The notes under the pieces were generated by a model that was given only the letters and a program-made list of their open reading frames with translations, was not told the origin of the DNA and made no database searches. 52,029 nt of DNA from NCBI GenBank assembly GCA_041941305.1, contig JBGTQJ010000065.1, positions 1-52,029 of the forward strand. Reading direction: 5' to 3'. The position numbers and the translations under genes were made by a program. Origin of the DNA: JANSWP01 sp041941305 (GTDB taxonomy: Bacteria > Bacteroidota > Bacteroidia > Chitinophagales > Saprospiraceae). Positions 51,878 through 52,029 of the stretch are shown in pieces. Each line of letters opens with the position of its first letter. Position 1 is the first letter of the stretch.

Positions 51878-51899
51878 ATGTTTTGAGTTTTGCTGTTCT

Positions 51900-51988
51900 T
51901 GGTTCTGGGTTTTGGTTTCTGGTTTCTGGTTTCTTGGTGCTGGTCTCTGGTTTCTTGCTTCTGGTTTCTGGGTGCTGGGTGCTGGTTT
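51900..51988 (-). repeat. Degenerate heptanucleotide repeat in the leader of the giant gene
   Basis: On the plus strand this reads as tandem TGGTTTC-like units mixed with TGGTGCT and GGGTGCT variants, ending about 20 bases upstream of ATG 51877. Similar CCAGAAACCAG runs are common between genes in Bacteroidota. Read in frame from TTG 52000 it gives a K/P/Q/N-rich peptide before the signal peptide, which argues that it is untranslated. A change in copy number could shift promoter or leader spacing. Confidence 0.7.
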
Positions 51989-52000
51989 GTTTAAAGTCAA

Positions 52001-52029
52001 AACTCAAAATGCCCCAAAGGGATGCCCTT
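52001..52029 (-). other. Window-edge upstream region with a small hairpin
   Basis: AAGGG-ATG-CCCTT at 52017-52029 is a five-base inverted repeat cut by the window edge. It could be the end of a larger hairpin from the upstream gene. The minus strand then reads GGGGCATTTTG, close to the loop region of the hairpin at 17100-17145. No promoter can be assigned here. Confidence 0.25.

Noticed and set aside
51878..52000. N-terminal extension of the giant protein (K/P/Q/N-rich)
   Set aside because: It starts at TTG, is a translation of the heptamer repeat, and would bury the signal peptide inside the chain.
17119..52014. GGGCATTTTG at the hairpin and, in opposite orientation, at the right edge, as ends of a mobile element
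   Set aside because: Only ten bases match, there is no target-site duplication and no transposase or integrase in the window.

Overview
The window is an AT-rich piece of a Bacteroidota chromosome. The protein families point there: choice-of-anchor-D/ASH domains, SprB-type and PKD-like repeats, LamG and CBM6 domains, and a TANFOR-like N-terminus. A heptanucleotide-rich leader and the lack of Shine-Dalgarno signals fit as well. I cannot place the genus; a marine Cytophagales or Saprospirales-type organism is a guess.

All four genes lie on the minus strand and read right to left. (1) 51877-17159 is one uninterrupted 11,572-codon reading frame: Sec signal peptide, TANFOR-like domain, about 2,700 residues of unassigned beta-rich sequence, six CBM6-type modules, about 46 ASH-type domains (most marked by an 'IWN' strand), and 15 Ig/PKD-like repeats of exactly 79 residues. 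(2) 17074-15545 is a 509-aa exported protein with two copies of an FnIII-like module and a C-terminal F5/8-type-C/F-lectin-like domain. (3) 15435-12787 is an 882-aa exported protein with two copies of the same module followed by about five FnIII domains. (4) 12664 to beyond position 1 is a second giant (at least 4,221 codons in view): signal peptide, beta-helix, seven alternating LamG-ASH units, then Ig-like, PKD-like, SprB-like and further ASH domains. Its C-terminus is outside the window.

The genes are separated by about 80-120 bp and probably form one expression unit. A perfect 19-bp hairpin lies just after the stop of the 35-kb gene and may set the ratio of the giant to the downstream genes. 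No enzyme, transposase, tRNA, rRNA or CRISPR was seen. Every gene product is predicted to be exported and is built from binding or spacer domains, so the best reading is a cell-surface adhesion or extracellular-matrix cluster made of two giant filamentous proteins and two small partners that are paralogous to each other. The function is inference.

The most striking signal is nested tandem duplication at many scales: 79 aa x 15 arranged as 5 x 3, 98 aa x 3, 80 aa x 3, a 252-aa pair of ASH domains x 2, a two-unit LamG-ASH block duplicated with a 2,172-bp offset, and 155-aa CBM6 x 3. The phase is never lost. Plus-strand reading frames are antisense shadows.
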